Source: Polychytrium aggregatum (taxonomy: Eukaryota > Chytridiomycota > Chytridiomycetes > Polychytriales). From it: a DNA stretch of 64,000 nucleotides. The DNA is taken from the NCBI RefSeq assembly GCF_025602895.1, contig NW_026516216.1, positions 310,001 through 374,000 of the forward strand. The letters run 5' to 3'. A program made the position numbers and the translations under genes. This document shows, one piece after another, positions 44,701 to 57,662 of this stretch (its first letter is position 1; each line of letters starts with the position of its first letter). The notes under the pieces are model-generated. The model saw only the letters and a list, made by a program, of their open reading frames with translations, was not told where the DNA came from and did not search any database.

Positions 44701-47700
44701 CTGAAGGCGGCGCCCCCCGTGACCCCGAGTATTCTGCAAGCTCGATGCTGGCGACCATGAAAGGCTTCCTCGAGCGTCTAGGCCGCGACTCATCTGTATC
44801 ATCCGGTGTTCTGCAGGCCTCGCGGCCAGAACCGACTGAGGTGCCACTCTTCAAACGAGAAGCCGTTGCCTCGTTTAGCGGCGAACGCTACACCGAGCTC
44901 GACACATGGGGCTGGATCATCGAGAGATGCCAGGGCCTGATCAAGGCACAGATCAAGGACCGGCCACATGATGTCGCCAACGGAGGCAGTAATTCTGTGC
45001 TTGCTCAGGTCCGCGCGATTGCCGAAATCCTGTCGGGTAGCGCCAGAATCTCGAGTGACAAGAGCCCCGCTACTCTCGAGGGCTATCTGCAAACGCTCTG
45101 CTCTCTGGCTCAGCTTATTGTCGGCGGAGGCCCCTCTTCGGAGGGCATCGTTGGTTTGACAGCCTTCGAGATCCTGGAGAGCGGTGTCCTCGATGCCCTT
45201 TCAAACTTTATGACCTGCCCTGGCCCCGGAGACCTGATCCCTGCCTCTCTACCCGATGCTTCTCTGGCATACAGCGTGCCGCTACGTGAGCGGTTCCGCG
45301 GATTCCTCCATGTGTTCATGAATGGACCGGCACCCGGACGGGTGCTCGACAACTACCACGTGCCGCAGTCTTTTGCTCTGTTGGTCAAGCGTCTGCAAGA
45401 GACACTGGGGCGCACCGAAAAGTTTGAGCTGGCACTTGCGTTCCCGACCGGAAACGGCGTGCCTTCGTCCTCAAGCTTTGGCGAGGGGTTCCTGGGCTTC
45501 TCGGCCTTCCTGAGGGACATGGAGTCAGTACAGCAGCATCAGAGCGGCTCCAATCCCGGCGCTCAGTTGAATCGACAGATCCGGATCAGACTCTCTCCAA
45601 AGGAAGATCATCCGCGATCCAAGGACCTTGCCTCGATCGTCGTTAGCGTCCATGCCGTGGCGACGTTCAGGACGATTGAGGAGTATCTGCTTACACGCGT
45701 GCTGGTCCAAGAAGACAGTATGGATCTGGGTGTCGTTGGTTCAAGGCTTGCGCGCCGACTCCAAGACGCCGCTGGGCTTCCCCGACAGCTGTCTGGCCAG
45801 CCCTCGATAAATCCGAGTGCCAAAGCTGGCACGGCTGCTCCCGAGCGAGTCTCAGGAGCCTTGGAGACAACCTCAGCCAAGACCAAAGGGCTGCTGCAGA
45901 CCGAAATGGCATCGGAAGAAGACAGCGAAATGGATCAGAGTTTCCGAGAGTACGCCGAACGAATGCTGATCGATGGAGAGGACGAAGATGACGAGGATGA
46001 AGATGAAAACGGATTTGGGGACGACGACGACGACGAGGAGGAGGAGGAGGACGAAGTCGACGCCAGTGGGCTCTTTGGACGCGAGGTACGTGGGACTCTG
46101 AATGGGAACCCGAGGGAGTGTGATGCATTTGACGAGCTGAGCCGATGATATGCATGACCATCCATCACTGCCATTGGTGCTGGTGCTGGTGCTGGTGCTG
46201 GTGCATGGCAATGCCTCCTCTTGTCGTCCTCTGGATATTCCAGCGACATGTGTCTCTATGTTCATGGGTCGGCTGGATTCTGAACTGATCGCCATCCCTT
46301 GCCTCCTTCCAACCTCGCTGTACTGAATTAGGAGCTCCGGGTCAGCAGCATTATCCTCGGTGGTCGACAGCGCTCGCCTGGCAAGTCGACCTCGGATGCA
46401 TCAAACCAGCCTGGATTTGAGTCTGCCGCAAGCTCCCAAGAAGATCCCGATCGCCGCGATAGCGTCCTGGACAGCGCCGTTACCATGGTCGGAGCCAGCC
46501 AAAGCCCTACCTCGGCTGCCACATGCGAACAAGCCGGATTGATTGCCTCAGATAAGCAGCCCATCATGGCCCGAGAAGAGAAGCCGTCGATCGTCTCGAC
46601 ATCAGCTACTAGCGACTCGCGATACTCGTCTTTATCTGTCAGCGTGTCTCCACCCAAGGGCAAATCGGGACCGGAGCCTCGGGCTCCGGCCACGAGCTCG
46701 ACAGTGGTGCAGAAGCCTGGTCTGGAATTCAGCCTCGGCGAACAAGTCCTCAGCAACGACTCGACTGTCTTTGGCGCACTATATTCGTACGAGTCCAAGA
46801 GACGCTCTGGCGATGGCGTCCCGGCGACCCCCATCAACGTCTGGAGCCAAACCTACACAATCGAATACACAAGAGTATCCCGCGGAGAGCCTGCTCGGCC
46901 AAGTATCTCGCATGGAGTCAACCCTGCCTCGCCTCCCCAGCTTGCCAAGATGGAGTCGCAGATGTCGATCAAGCTGCCGTTCCACACGGAAGTACCAGAG
47001 AGCATCGCTGCCCTTGATATTCCAAGCCGAATTCTGAAGCTGATGCGCATTTTGCACGGCCTCAACACACGGTGGGAAGAAGTTTATGAAAGTGCGGCAT
47101 TGCAGGGACGAGCTGGCGGTGTCCCTGCGGTGGAGTCCGCAGAGGATGCCGAGGCGATGGCCATCCATACGCTGCCAGCAAGCGCCTTCATAAGCAACAA
47201 GCTTGCCGCCAAGGTCAACCGGCAACTCGACGAACCGCTGATCGTGGCCTCCAAGGTGCTGCCCAGCTGGTGTGAGTCGATGGTGCGCGACTTTGGTTTC
47301 TTGTTTCCCTTCAAGACGCGGCTGGTCTTTTTGCAGAGCACATCGTTTGGACATCCTCGATGTCTGAGCCGCTGGCAGCCCTCCCAAGGCAGCGCAGCCT
47401 CGGCCGGGCTTGGCTCACGTGCAGGACACAGCGAAGCCCCCGCCTTTGGCAGGGTCCCGAAGCAAAAGGTCCGCCTGGCCCGTGTGCGCCTTGTGGAGTC
47501 CATGATGAAGGTCATGGAGCTATACGGCACGGATCAGTCGTTGCTGGAGATTGAGTTCTTTGACGAAGTTGGCACAGGACTGGGACCAACAATCGAGTTC
47601 TATACGCTCACCAGTCGAGAGCTGCAGCGCCTTGGCGGCGTGGCCGTTGCCGACCCGATGCGTTCGTCCTCGTCGGGACGTGGCCAAGTGGGAGTCTTGC

Positions 47701-49450
47701 TCAAGCCATGGCGCAACTCGAACGTGGTTGCCGATCAAGCGAACGGGTCTGTTTCCGAGTTTGTAGACACCAAACTGGGGCTGTTCCCTGCCCCGATCGA
47801 CTACAACGCAGTGTCGACTCGAGAAAGGTGAGTGGCAAAGCATCGCCCTGTGAGGATGGGAAGAGAAGCATTCGATGGGGTTGCGACTCGGGATGGTGCT
47901 GGGATGCTAGGGGGGGGGTTATCTTTGCGATTGTTTGCGGAGTTGTGGTGGTTCTCTCTGTGCCACTCTCTCTCTGTTCCTCAGTTTGGTCACGCTTGTC
48001 TCTGCTGCTGCGTCTGTTGAACTCGATGCTGCGCTATTGATGCGCTCAATCCGCTTTATCGCTATGTCGCTTTCCAATCGCCTGTATTGTTGGTCGCCTC
48101 ACTGGATCCTAACCGCCCATGCACACACATCTCGCGCACTCTCTTCCATGATCACACTCACACTCGTTCCGGCTACTTACGGCGGAACAGCGAGGCTCTG
48201 TTGACGCTGTTTAGGCATCTTGGCACCTTTGTGGCCAAGGCTCTTCTGGACAACCGCATGATCGATCTCCCCCTCAGCCCGATCTTCCTTGAGATGGCTG
48301 TTGGCGAGGAGGAAGACGAAGAAAGCGCCTCTGAGCGTGCGTTTGGACACAAGGGCCGCGTCGGTGCGGAGCTGCATCTCGTCAAGGTGAGCTTTCCAGG
48401 TCGAGGCGCTGGGATGCTGATGTACTGATGTACTGATGTGCGATGCGAACGGACGATGCAATGGACACGCCTTTACCCACCGCCATGAGATTGGGGACTT
48501 GCGGACCAAGGCAGCGGCGACTCACCACCTGCTTGATTCTGCCGCGCAGCACGTCGATACAGCCCTGTATGCGTCCCTGCTGGATCTTCGCAAGTACGCC
48601 GAGGCGCGGAAGCGCATTCAGCTGCGCTCAGATGTCAGCGACGAACAAAAGCGCACGATGATATCCCAAGCTCGGGTCCGAGAAGCTCTCCTCAGCGACC
48701 TCGGGCTCGACTTTACTCTGCCCGGATACCCCGAGATCGAACTCTGCCCCAGTGGCTCGGCTGTTGCCGTCGATATGGAGAACATAGATGACTACATAGA
48801 GCAGGTCGTCGAGTACACGGCCGGCAAGGGCGTCCGACAACAAATCGAAGCGTTCCGCCAGGGCTTTGTGAAGGTGTTCCCGATCACCGATCTACGGGCC
48901 TTTACGGTGCAGGAGCTGGGACTGTTGATTGGCGGCGCCGAAAACGAGGACTGGTCCTACGATGGTAAGCTGGCCTGGTCTTCTGGTGGAGATTGGCAAA
49001 GGACAACCTATTGCACAAGTCATGGGATGATAGCTGTTTCGCGGCCGGAGCTGACCTGTCCTCCCCCCCCCGTTGCGACCCATACTGCATGACCATTCAG
49101 CCATCTACGATGCACTCAAGGCAGACCACGGCTACTCGAAAGAGTCCAAGACCATCGCGCACTTGTGCCAGATCATGAGCGAGTACTCCCTGGCCGAAAG
49201 GCGCGAGTTTATGCAATTTGTAACGGGATCGCCCAAGCTGCCGGTTGGTGGATTCAAGGCGCTGAGCCCACCGCTGACAGTGGTGCGCAAAACCGTCGAA
49301 GAGCACGACAGGCAGCCGGACGACTATCTTCCGAGCGTCATGACGTGCGTCAACTACCTCAAGGTCCCAGACTACACAAGCAAGAGCGTGATGAAGAGCC
49401 GCTTCGAGGTCGCTGTGAAGGAAGGACAGGGCTGCTTCCACTTGTCCTGA
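41755..49450 (+). CDS. UFD4: HECT-type E3 ubiquitin ligase, UFD4/TRIP12 family
   Basis: Seven exons (41755-42361, 42622-43131, 43294-46085, 46332-47827, 48191-48386, 48511-48964, 49101-49450) give about 2134 aa. A disordered Ser/Pro N-terminus precedes an armadillo-type helical region (about 180-650: LLTCRCLSNLIEALPSSTIH, HGGVKILVSKLMEVEFIDLA). A very acidic tract is encoded at 45976-46060. The HECT domain fills the C-terminus: FFDEVGTGLGPTIEFYTLTS, FRHLGTFVAKALLDNRMIDL, LGLDFTLPGYPEIEL and FVTGSPKLPVGGFKALSPPL. The catalytic Cys2101 is in SVMTCVNYLKVPDY. UFD4/TRIP12 ligases elongate ubiquitin chains in the ubiquitin-fusion and N-degron degradation pathways. The second intron (43132-43293) is 162 bases long and has no stop in frame. 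Confidence 0.95.
46175..46205 (+). repeat. GGTGCT hexanucleotide repeat in UFD4 intron
   Basis: About five GGTGCT units inside the intron that follows the acidic-tract exon. Confidence 0.85.
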
Positions 49451-50567
49451 GCAAACGAAGCATCCCCAGCCGGCTGCTCGGGTGTGAGGGAAGGAGCTAT
49501 TTTCAATGAAGAACACTGTCATTGATATCGATGCGCCCTCTCTGGGCCTCCAACTCGCGGGAGGGAGACCGGCGTATTGTGAGCTCGACGGAATGAGTGA
49601 TTGTTCGGTCTGTTGCCACGGGAGAATCGTGACAGAATTCAGAACGGGCGCGCTGGATCCCACAGACTCACTCTGAGATGCCACTTGCTGTCGAGCTCTT
49701 GCTGTTGAACGCTCGCTGTTGTGCTCTCGCTTGCTTGCTGTCCATCCAACGGTTGATTGTGTCTGCCGCGCCGCTTTCCTGTTTGTTCGTGCTCTGTGTT
49801 CTGTCCACCCATCCGGCTCAGTCCTGTATGGATGATTTGACTCGCCACTTGCCCGCCCCGCTTGCCTGCTTCGGCTGCCATGTTAAATCGCAGCCGCGGG
49901 CTGTCGGCTCCATCATCCACCATGGATATCTGACGATCCCCCCCCCAGAGCCTTCGCTGCTCTGCGCTTCTCGGCACTCCTGTTTTCGACGGATACGACT
50001 GGTCTGGTCGGCAGTCCTCTTGGGAAGCTTCGTTCTTTGTGCCCGTGCTCCAGCCAACCACTGTTGCACGACCTTGCTTCCACTTATGCGCCTCAATCCC
50101 GCCTTGGACAAGTCGTGCGTCGATCAACGGCGGCTGTATCGCCTCGGTGGCCAGGCACACGCTCCTCCTCCTTGATGGACGACCTCCATGGGAATGGGGC
50201 AGTCGATCGGATACCCCCGGTCCTTGCTCCGGCGTGTTAACCCACAAGCAACCCCACCCTGTCTTCTTTTCTGCTGATGGATGCGTTTTTCGCTCGCGTC
50301 GTTGTGGCATGGCCTCCGTGGCAACGGCTCAAGCAATCGTGCCGACATAAAACACCTTCCTGCCGCTCCAGCCCGCCTTCCTGTCTGCCTTCCTGCTTCC
50401 CCCTCACCGAACGTCCGGCCAACGGCTTTGTCTGCTATCCCCTACGCTTCTGTCCCTCATTCGAGCTTACCCATCCCTCTGCTCCTCATCGTTCTGCTCC
50501 ATTCCCGTCCGGCCTGGTCTTGGTCGCTTTGGCTTTTTGCTTTCCGCTGTCCCCCAATATCGCCACG
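49451..50567. other. Intergenic, UFD4 3' flank to the next promoter
   Basis: 1.1 kb without a supported gene. The frame open upstream of 50568 encodes a hydrophobic stretch that could be mistaken for a signal peptide. Comparison with the paralogue at 61627-62828 argues that translation starts at 50568. Confidence 0.4.
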
Positions 50568-52588
50568 ATGGCCAACAGCCCCATCCCAATCAACCCAAAT
50601 AACGTCCAGTGGTTCGTCCAGCACAGCTCAACGCACCATGTCCCCAGATGCCTGCCGCCTGGGTCCCCGTCGAGCATCGTTGGGTCCTTGGGCGATGTGT
50701 TCAGAGCAACCAACCGCTGCGACTGCTTCCCAGCCACAGCAACGGCTGAGAGTACCTGCCAGTATTACGGTACCCAGCCTGGCGACAACAATGTCTATTC
50801 GTACAGCTGTGGGGCCGACCCTACCTGCACCCAAGAGTGTACACTCATCGGGGCCTATCCAACCGGCAACTTTGACCCGTGCACCAGCGGCAAGGCAACG
50901 GGCAATCTGACAACGAAGAGCGTCGAGGACACCTCGTGAGTAACCGCGGCGCATGCACGGCCGCCAGTCTCGATCCTGTTGATCTCCTCGCTTTGGACGC
51001 TATCGGCAACCACTGATGCGCCACCTGTCCAACACATGTCGTTGCTGCCCTCTCCTCCGCAGTACATGGGACCCCGACTTCAAGACGCCGTACTTTTACT
51101 ACTATCTCGAATCGATAAACGACGCAAGTTGCTCAGTCGTGAGCTCGGCGGTCCGAATCCCCCTATATCCAAAGTGCACCTATCTCACCGGCTCCACCTA
51201 CGCCATCACCCTCCTCCACTCTGCCACCCAAATGATTGATCGATACGCTTGCAGCGACCCCAACTGCAATTCCTGCCAGCTGGTTTATACCGATACTATT
51301 TCCAGCTGCCACATCTACGCCGCCGGAACGGGCTCCTTCTATACGAAATATCTCACAGGATCGATCGTCAAAGACCCTGCCCTGGTGCTGCCCACTGTCT
51401 TCCCGAACCAAACGGCTCCGAGCGACTTCCCACCCACGCCAGTATCGACATATCAGCCCCCACCGGCACCAGGGCCTCAGGCGGGCTTGACCAGCGGAGC
51501 GGTCGCTGGCATTGCTGTCGGTGTAGTTGGTAAGTACAGCCCACCTCATGCGAACTGCCCAGCTCCCGTGATCAGTCCAATCGATATATCGGCGTGATAA
51601 CCTGGAGCATGTTAGCTGTCCTGATTCACTCGCTGGTCCCATCTATCCATTTGTGTGTCTCGTCTCTTCATGTGCTAACCCATTCCACTATCTCATGGTG
51701 TCTCTGCATCGTGTTGCTCGCTCAGCCGTCATTGCATCCGTGGCCGCAGTGCTGTTCATCAGGCTCCGCAAGCGTACCAAGCACCACCGAACCAGCATCT
51801 GTGTCGAGGACTTTGATCAGCCCCCTCCTGAGTATTCCCAAGTCATGAATTCGCACCTCAGCCTCAACCCAGCCTCCAACACAAGTGGTGTCAGCATCGA
51901 AACGCCTTCCGGATCAGAGCATCCCTCATATCAGATCGTCCCCACCGCTTCCAATCCAGGCTCGCCTTTCTCGCACACTCACCTGATGGTCAAGCAGCCG
52001 CTCCCGGCCCAGGACTATATTGGCGATCATGCACACGACAACTCAAGCGTCTCTCGCCACAGTTACTCGGCTGGCACCGACGAAAAGTCGCACCTTGGTA
52101 GCTTCCGGCCAGACAGCACCGAGCCAACCTCTACGAGTCATTCACATGGTCAGAGTCAAACGGGGCGGTCTGAGCTCCTAAGCAGTCGCTCGAGCGACAG
52201 TCGAGCTCGACGATATGTGGCCATTGCCTCGGTGGATCCTAAGGGACCCTCGGATCTCCATTTGCGTCTGGGAGACGTTGTCTCGCTGAAATCCGAGTTC
52301 CAAAACGGCACTGCTGAGGTGAGCCCTGCGACTTGCCGCCCCCCTTCCTGCTCTCCTCATTCATGAACGAGAACGCTTCCAATCGCCGACGCTTGTAGCA
52401 CACCGTCGCCTACTTTCGATACTAATGACATGGCTCGGCGCCTCTCCATCTCCACCCGCACGTCGATTGGTCTGCGGCTGTCCAACCAGGCGTTCAATCA
52501 AGCCACTGGCATGACCGGACTTGTGTCCTCGACCAGCGTTGTGATGCTCAGCGAAGGCATTGAGCCTGAGAGTCAGTCGCAGCATTAG
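50568..52588 (+). CDS. Cys-rich transmembrane protein with PPxY and SH3-like tail
   Basis: Four exons (50568-50935, 51063-51529, 51726-52318, 52490-52588) give 508 aa. The N-terminal about 260 residues are a cysteine-rich presumed ectodomain (NRCDCFP, CQYYGTQPGDN, CGADPTCTQECT) with no obvious cleavable signal. One membrane helix follows (GIAVGVVAVIASVAAVLFIR), then a basic stop-transfer RLRKRTKHH. The cytosolic tail holds PPPEYS, a PPxY motif for WW domains such as those of Nedd4-type ligases. It ends in an SH3-like domain (YVAIASVDPKGPSDLHLRLG, then FNQATGMTGLV). The start was chosen by alignment with the minus-strand paralogue at 61627-62828 (PINPNNVQW against PINASSIQW). The final exon was found by phase and by its SH3-type ending. 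It is probably a surface sensor or scaffold; its ligand is unknown. Confidence 0.75.
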
Positions 52589-53190
52589 ACTGATCGTGTC
52601 GACGCCAACATATTGCACCGCCCTAGCTTCGAGTTCCTCTGCCTCCGCCTTGGTCCTTTCCGCAGAGTCGGACAAAGGTCGCTCTCCGTCGATTGATGGC
52701 AAACCGATCCTTGGATGCAGATCCATTGGGGTTGGTTTGCCGCACCACCTGCTGCATCGTGAATTTTTGTCGTTTCCGCGACGCCTTGATCAATGAACGA
52801 GGACACACTGTCGTAGAGTACGCTTCTACTTCTTCAATATATGGATTCTAATGTGTACAAGAAAGCGTCCTGAACAACAATGTTGGCACCGCCAGGGTCC
52901 CAATCCCGGCCCTGTGCGGATCTGGGGAGTGATTGGCGCCGTGATGGTGAAAAGCCCGCTTCGTCTCCGTGGGCCGGCACGTCCTTGCCTCCTCGCCCTC
53001 CTGGAGCACGAATTGGCAGCGGCAGTTCTTGTCCCAACTCTCTGCGGTCAAGTTCATTCCAGCTCTGTCCCGCCCCATTCTCCTCTGTTCAGATTTGCCG
53101 ACCTCTCCCTCCGCACCCACACGCCCTATCGCTTTGGCAACCGAAGTTGCCCACCGCTTCCGAGAGCCGATCCGTGTGAACGCGAAGACC
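52589..53190. other. Intergenic, promoter of the TIR-NACHT gene
   Basis: About 600 bases without a recognised gene. An open frame from 52969 runs into the next gene, but its upstream part has no protein-like features. Confidence 0.4.
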
Positions 53191-56100
53191 ATGACCAGCA
53201 CAGCAATGCCGGCGCCACTGGACCAAATCATGCATCATCTTCCGTCGATCGCCTTGAGCGCGATCACCGCCGTGGTCGCTGTCGCTGTGAGCCAGGCTTT
53301 GAGATCATACGACGCCTGGGGTTTCGTGGTCGTCGGCCTTGCGGCGATCGCGGCTGGCACAACAGGAGCCTTTGCCTGGTACTGCTGGTCAATGAAGCAG
53401 CAGCAGTTGACGACGAAACAGAGAAAAGCGAAGGAGTTTCTGGAGACCCTCCATCTCGACTCGTACTGGACAAAGTTCCTCGACAAGGGCTGGGACAGTA
53501 TGGAGCTGGTGAGGCCGGACGCGGAGTGAGAGCCCGTCGTCGCGCCGGCTGGGATGAGCGTCTGGTTGATGCATGCACGGAATGATGAGCATCGCCATAC
53601 TGTCGTCCTCACGCTCTCCCACATGCGTCCCGAACAGATCCTCGCAATGGACGATCTTGCCCTTCAAGATGTGGGGCTTCAGTTTGGCCACATCTCCAAG
53701 TTCCATCGGGCAGCCTCAAAGGCAAAGTCTGAGCTTTTTGACAATGCGGCCGAGCCGACCCTCCCGGCACCGAGTCCATCGGACCAGATCGAGGTCTACA
53801 GCGCACCGAAGCAGCCGTGTCCTATCAGTGTTCCTGCCATCGCCGCTCCGTCAGAGAAGGAGATGTCCGCCGAGCCCAGTTCCAGGCCCGAGCCTCCACC
53901 GCCTGTTTCGCAGCGGTCTTCGCTCAAACGGCATGGCATTCATCCTCCTTTTCTCGCGGCGCCTGTAGCCACACCAGTCATCAATGTGATGGGTCCGGCG
54001 GACGTCCTGGCGGTACCGGGCGAGACGGCGGCGGGTGGGGCCCAGTTTCCAAGGGTGGCCCTCTCTCCGAGCGTCGCCACTCTTGTTGCAGGCAGCAACA
54101 TAGAGATCACAAGTCCGAAAGAGCAATACTCCGACGCCGAGCCCAGCATCGACAATCAAGATGCAGCAGCAGTATTCAAGGCGGATGGCTTGACGCCTTT
54201 GTCGCTTGATTTGACGGCCGATGCTCTGGTGAGCCAATTGAAAAGCGGGCCTCAGCCAGACTCTGCGGTCCAAGTCTCGCCAAGTCAAGGAAACCCGTGC
54301 TCCCCTCCTCCGATGTCGATATCCAACTCGGAGCGCAGTTTGGACACAATCAAGGACGGCAGCAACCAAGTTAGTGGTGCGAACGAGTGCCAACGGGAGG
54401 GAGACACCGCCGATCCAGTCGTATCTCAAGAGCATGTGCTGGATGCGACGAAGCAGATCCGGGACCTCGAGGTCGCCGACTGGCGATGTGCGAACCAGGT
54501 GTGCGACCATGACTTTTTCATGAGGTACGTTCCGATTTCAGCAAGAATCGCTGCTGTTCCGTTTGGGCAGGATGGGGCGAGAGAGTTGTGCAGAGCTTAA
54601 CCGACGGCTGCCACTGATGGAACATGATCAGCTATCGAGTCCGGAACGACAAGGAATCTGTGCGTGCGCTCTATTGTGCCATGATGGCCAAGCCCCACAG
54701 CTACCACATCTACTTTGACGAGCTGTGTCTAAACAATGGACAAGACTGGGAAATCGGATTCATCAACGGACTCAAGCGATCCAAAGTCATCTTGCTCTTC
54801 GTGTCCGAGGGAGGGCTGGAGCGGATGAAGCTGGCCCACGAGCAGCCCGATAACTTGTTGCTGGAGGTGAGACTGGGCGAGGCTGGAAGGCCATTCGCCT
54901 ATCGAGTGAGGCGGCATCTAGCTGATGTCTCAAGTGGCGTCAGGGAGGTTCCGCACAAGGCCTCTCTATTGGGTCTTTGACTAACAATGCGGCCGATGCC
55001 GTTGCTCGTCGACGTGTGCTGGTCGGACCTGCATTAATGTCACAGTGGGAGCTTTCTCTCGATCTCGAAAACGCGATTGTCCAGCCGATCCTCATCGACC
55101 AGATCGTTCAGATCGACGACGAGACCTACTCCAAGCCGTTCTTCCCTCTTCTCAGCGAGTTTCCCGACAAGATGCCGATCCATCCGCGCAGCTCCAGGAA
55201 AAAAACGATTCGGAGAATTCTCGAGGACTTGATGAAGAAACAGGCCGTGAAACTGTCGTACTCTGGTGGTGCTCGTCAGTGAGTATCAGGTTCTCGCTCA
55301 GCCGGTTTTGTTGCTGGGAATGTTTTTCGTCGATCGGAAGAGAGATCCTTCGACATTGTGGGCATAGAATTCGCCAACAAGTCACTGGAAACGACAGATG
55401 CACTGACACTCTGCGCCTTGCCCAAGACTGGTGTCGTCTGTGTTGGAGCTGCGTGCCAAACTACAGCATGCTTGTGAATCCAAGACGACTGAAAAGCCAG
55501 CGATACAGAGCTTGATGTTGACGGCCAAAGAAGAAACCCAACTCCTCTCGCTCCTGCGACCCTTTCACCAAACTGCCGAGCTCCAGGCCCAGCGCGAGCT
55601 ATACGCCAAAGACACGCGGCTGTGGCTATGTGAAGAGGTCATGGAGTGGGTCGAGAAGGGACAGGGCTTGCTCTGGTGGATCATGGGCGAAAGTGGCATT
55701 GGCAAGTCCGTGTTCAGTTCGCTGTTGATTCACGAGCTCAAGGCACGCGGCCAGCTGGCAGGGTATTACTTCTGCAAGGGCAACCACGAAGAGCGAAGCA
55801 GAGTCCGCAATCTGATCCAGACCCTGGTCTTTCAAATGGCCTTGTGGAATGCCGCATTTGGGCGACAGATCCTGTCGAGCGGATGGAGTCTGTCGGGGAT
55901 GGAATGCTTGAACTCGGCCGATCTGTTCGGCTGCTTGATTACCGGCTCACTCAGACAGCTCAGAAAGAATGGACAGAAGGACAAACTCAAAGGTGTCTTT
56001 GTGATCGATGGGCTGGACGAGTGTCCTGAACGAACGCAACTACTTGACATCTTGACGCGGGACGGCGCAGAGGCATCGCTGTCGGGGCTCAAGTTTTTGC

Positions 56101-57662
56101 TGACAGCCCGGTCGGATACGGGCATCCAGGGTGCAGTCCCGGCAACGGCACAAACCGTCCTGGATCCACGATCAAGCAGGAATAGAGAAGACGCCATGAT
56201 CTACATCGTCAGGCAGCTCAAGAGCCATGTTGATCAAGCGGACATCAGCGCCGTGGCTCAGCAGATGCTGGAGCAGTCCAAGGGCAATTTCATGTGGATC
56301 CGGCTGGCAACAGACACTCTTCTAAAACAAGACGAGTCCCAGAAGAAAGGAGTCAAAGCCAAGATCGGGGCCTTCTTCAAAAACATCCGAGACAAGAGTC
56401 CACTGTCCCGAAAAAGGTCATTGCTGGATGATTCTGACCGCGAGCCGCGGATCCGGCTGACCACGGGACACTTGCATCCTTTTCGCAAGCTGGACATTAA
56501 CCAGCTTTACGGACGGATTTTTGACGCACTCTTTGAGATCCCACGCGACGCCCCAGCGAAGGCACCAGAGCGCGAACAGCTCCAGAGCCTTCTCCGGGTC
56601 CTTGGTGCTGCAATGGAACCCATGAGATTGCAGGTGCTCATGGACTTTACCGGCTTGAGCCGGCAAGATAGCAAGAAGTACATTCGGAAGCTCAGCCTGG
56701 TGGTTTGTCCGGAGATCTTCCAGAACTGGAATGCCAACGTCGTTGAGTTCAACCACAGGCTTGTGACAGACTTTCTGAGCAATGTTTTCCTGACAGCCAA
56801 CAAAGAATACAGCCTCGTCAACGGCTACCACGCCCAGATGGCAATCGCGTCGCTCGAGCTGATTCTGAAGCAGCCCAAGCCAGCCAACATCTGCGGACTC
56901 AAGAGAAAGCACGACGAGATTGCCGACATTGACGAGCTCGTCGAACGACACATCTCGAGATCAGTCAAGTACAGTTGCATCTACTGGGTTGACCACATTG
57001 CGCGCGCAAAGGAGATGAACAAGCTGAACCGAAGCCAGGAAGGCCAAGTGTGTGTGCTGGTGCGTCAGCTTCTTTCATCGCATTTACTCTACTGGATCGA
57101 AGTGCTGTCACTCGTGAACGAGCCTACGATGGCGCTGCGAAAGCTCCAGCAACTCAAGAGACTCCTATTGTTCGACTCGGCCCGACAGCCTCTGGCTGCG
57201 CTGACGAACAAGGACAGCGTGGTCGATCTTGCAATTCGACAGCTTGTGGTGCACCAGGATGCGATCGCCCAGTTCGCACCCGAGCTCTATGTGGTTCTGG
57301 GAAACTGCTTCGTGGAGCATACGGACAGTTGGTCCAGCCCACGTTGTCTGTGCGTCCCATACGCCCTGGATTTGGACTGTCCCCGCGTTAGCGAGATGGT
57401 CGAAGAACGCAAGAAACAGAATATGCAGTCAGGATCAGGAAGCTCCGAGGGCCTTGATCCCTGGGGCAGGATCTTTGCCAAGCGACCTGCGCGCTCCAAC
57501 CAACGAACCGATCAAACGGGGTCATTTATCGCCGAACGAATGCGGCGCGGTGCGCGAATGCCCATGGAATCGGCCATGGAGGAACGCAAGGGAGACGGAG
57601 GGGGGTCTCGAGCTGGACGCCCATCGCGCCACCCATGCTGCCCAAACTGCGTGATGCTCTGA
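53191..57662 (+). CDS. Membrane-anchored SAM-TIR-NACHT (NLR-like STAND) protein
   Basis: Five exons (53191-53508, 53638-54524, 54632-54866, 55046-55278, 55427-57662) give about 1302 aa. Two hydrophobic helices (about 18-37 and 44-66) are followed by a SAM domain split by intron 1 (KEFLETLHLDSYWTKFLDKG, then ILAMDDLALQDVGLQFGHIS; 77-136). A disordered linker leads to a TIR domain (about 395-545: DHDFFMSYRVRNDKESV, IYFDELCLNNGQDWEIGF, RSKVILLFVSEG, DNLLLEWELSL). Glu442 in DWEIGF sits where NADase TIRs keep the catalytic glutamate. A NACHT-type NTPase follows, with Walker A GESGIGKS (645-652) and Walker B VFVIDGLDECP (about 748-758). No C-terminal WD40, ankyrin, TPR or LRR array is seen. Such proteins act as oligomerising immune or cell-death switches. 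The last acceptor (55426) is the least certain junction. Confidence 0.85.

Noticed and set aside
50277-50567. Upstream ATG giving the 50568 protein a hydrophobic leader that looks like a signal peptide
   Set aside because: The minus-strand paralogue begins at the position equivalent to 50568, and similarity between the two starts there. The extension has poor composition.
52399-52425. Alternative last exon HTVAYFRY-stop for the SH3-like gene
   Set aside because: It would cut the SH3-like domain short. The acceptor at 52489 keeps phase and supplies the G-x-T-G-L-V ending expected of the domain.
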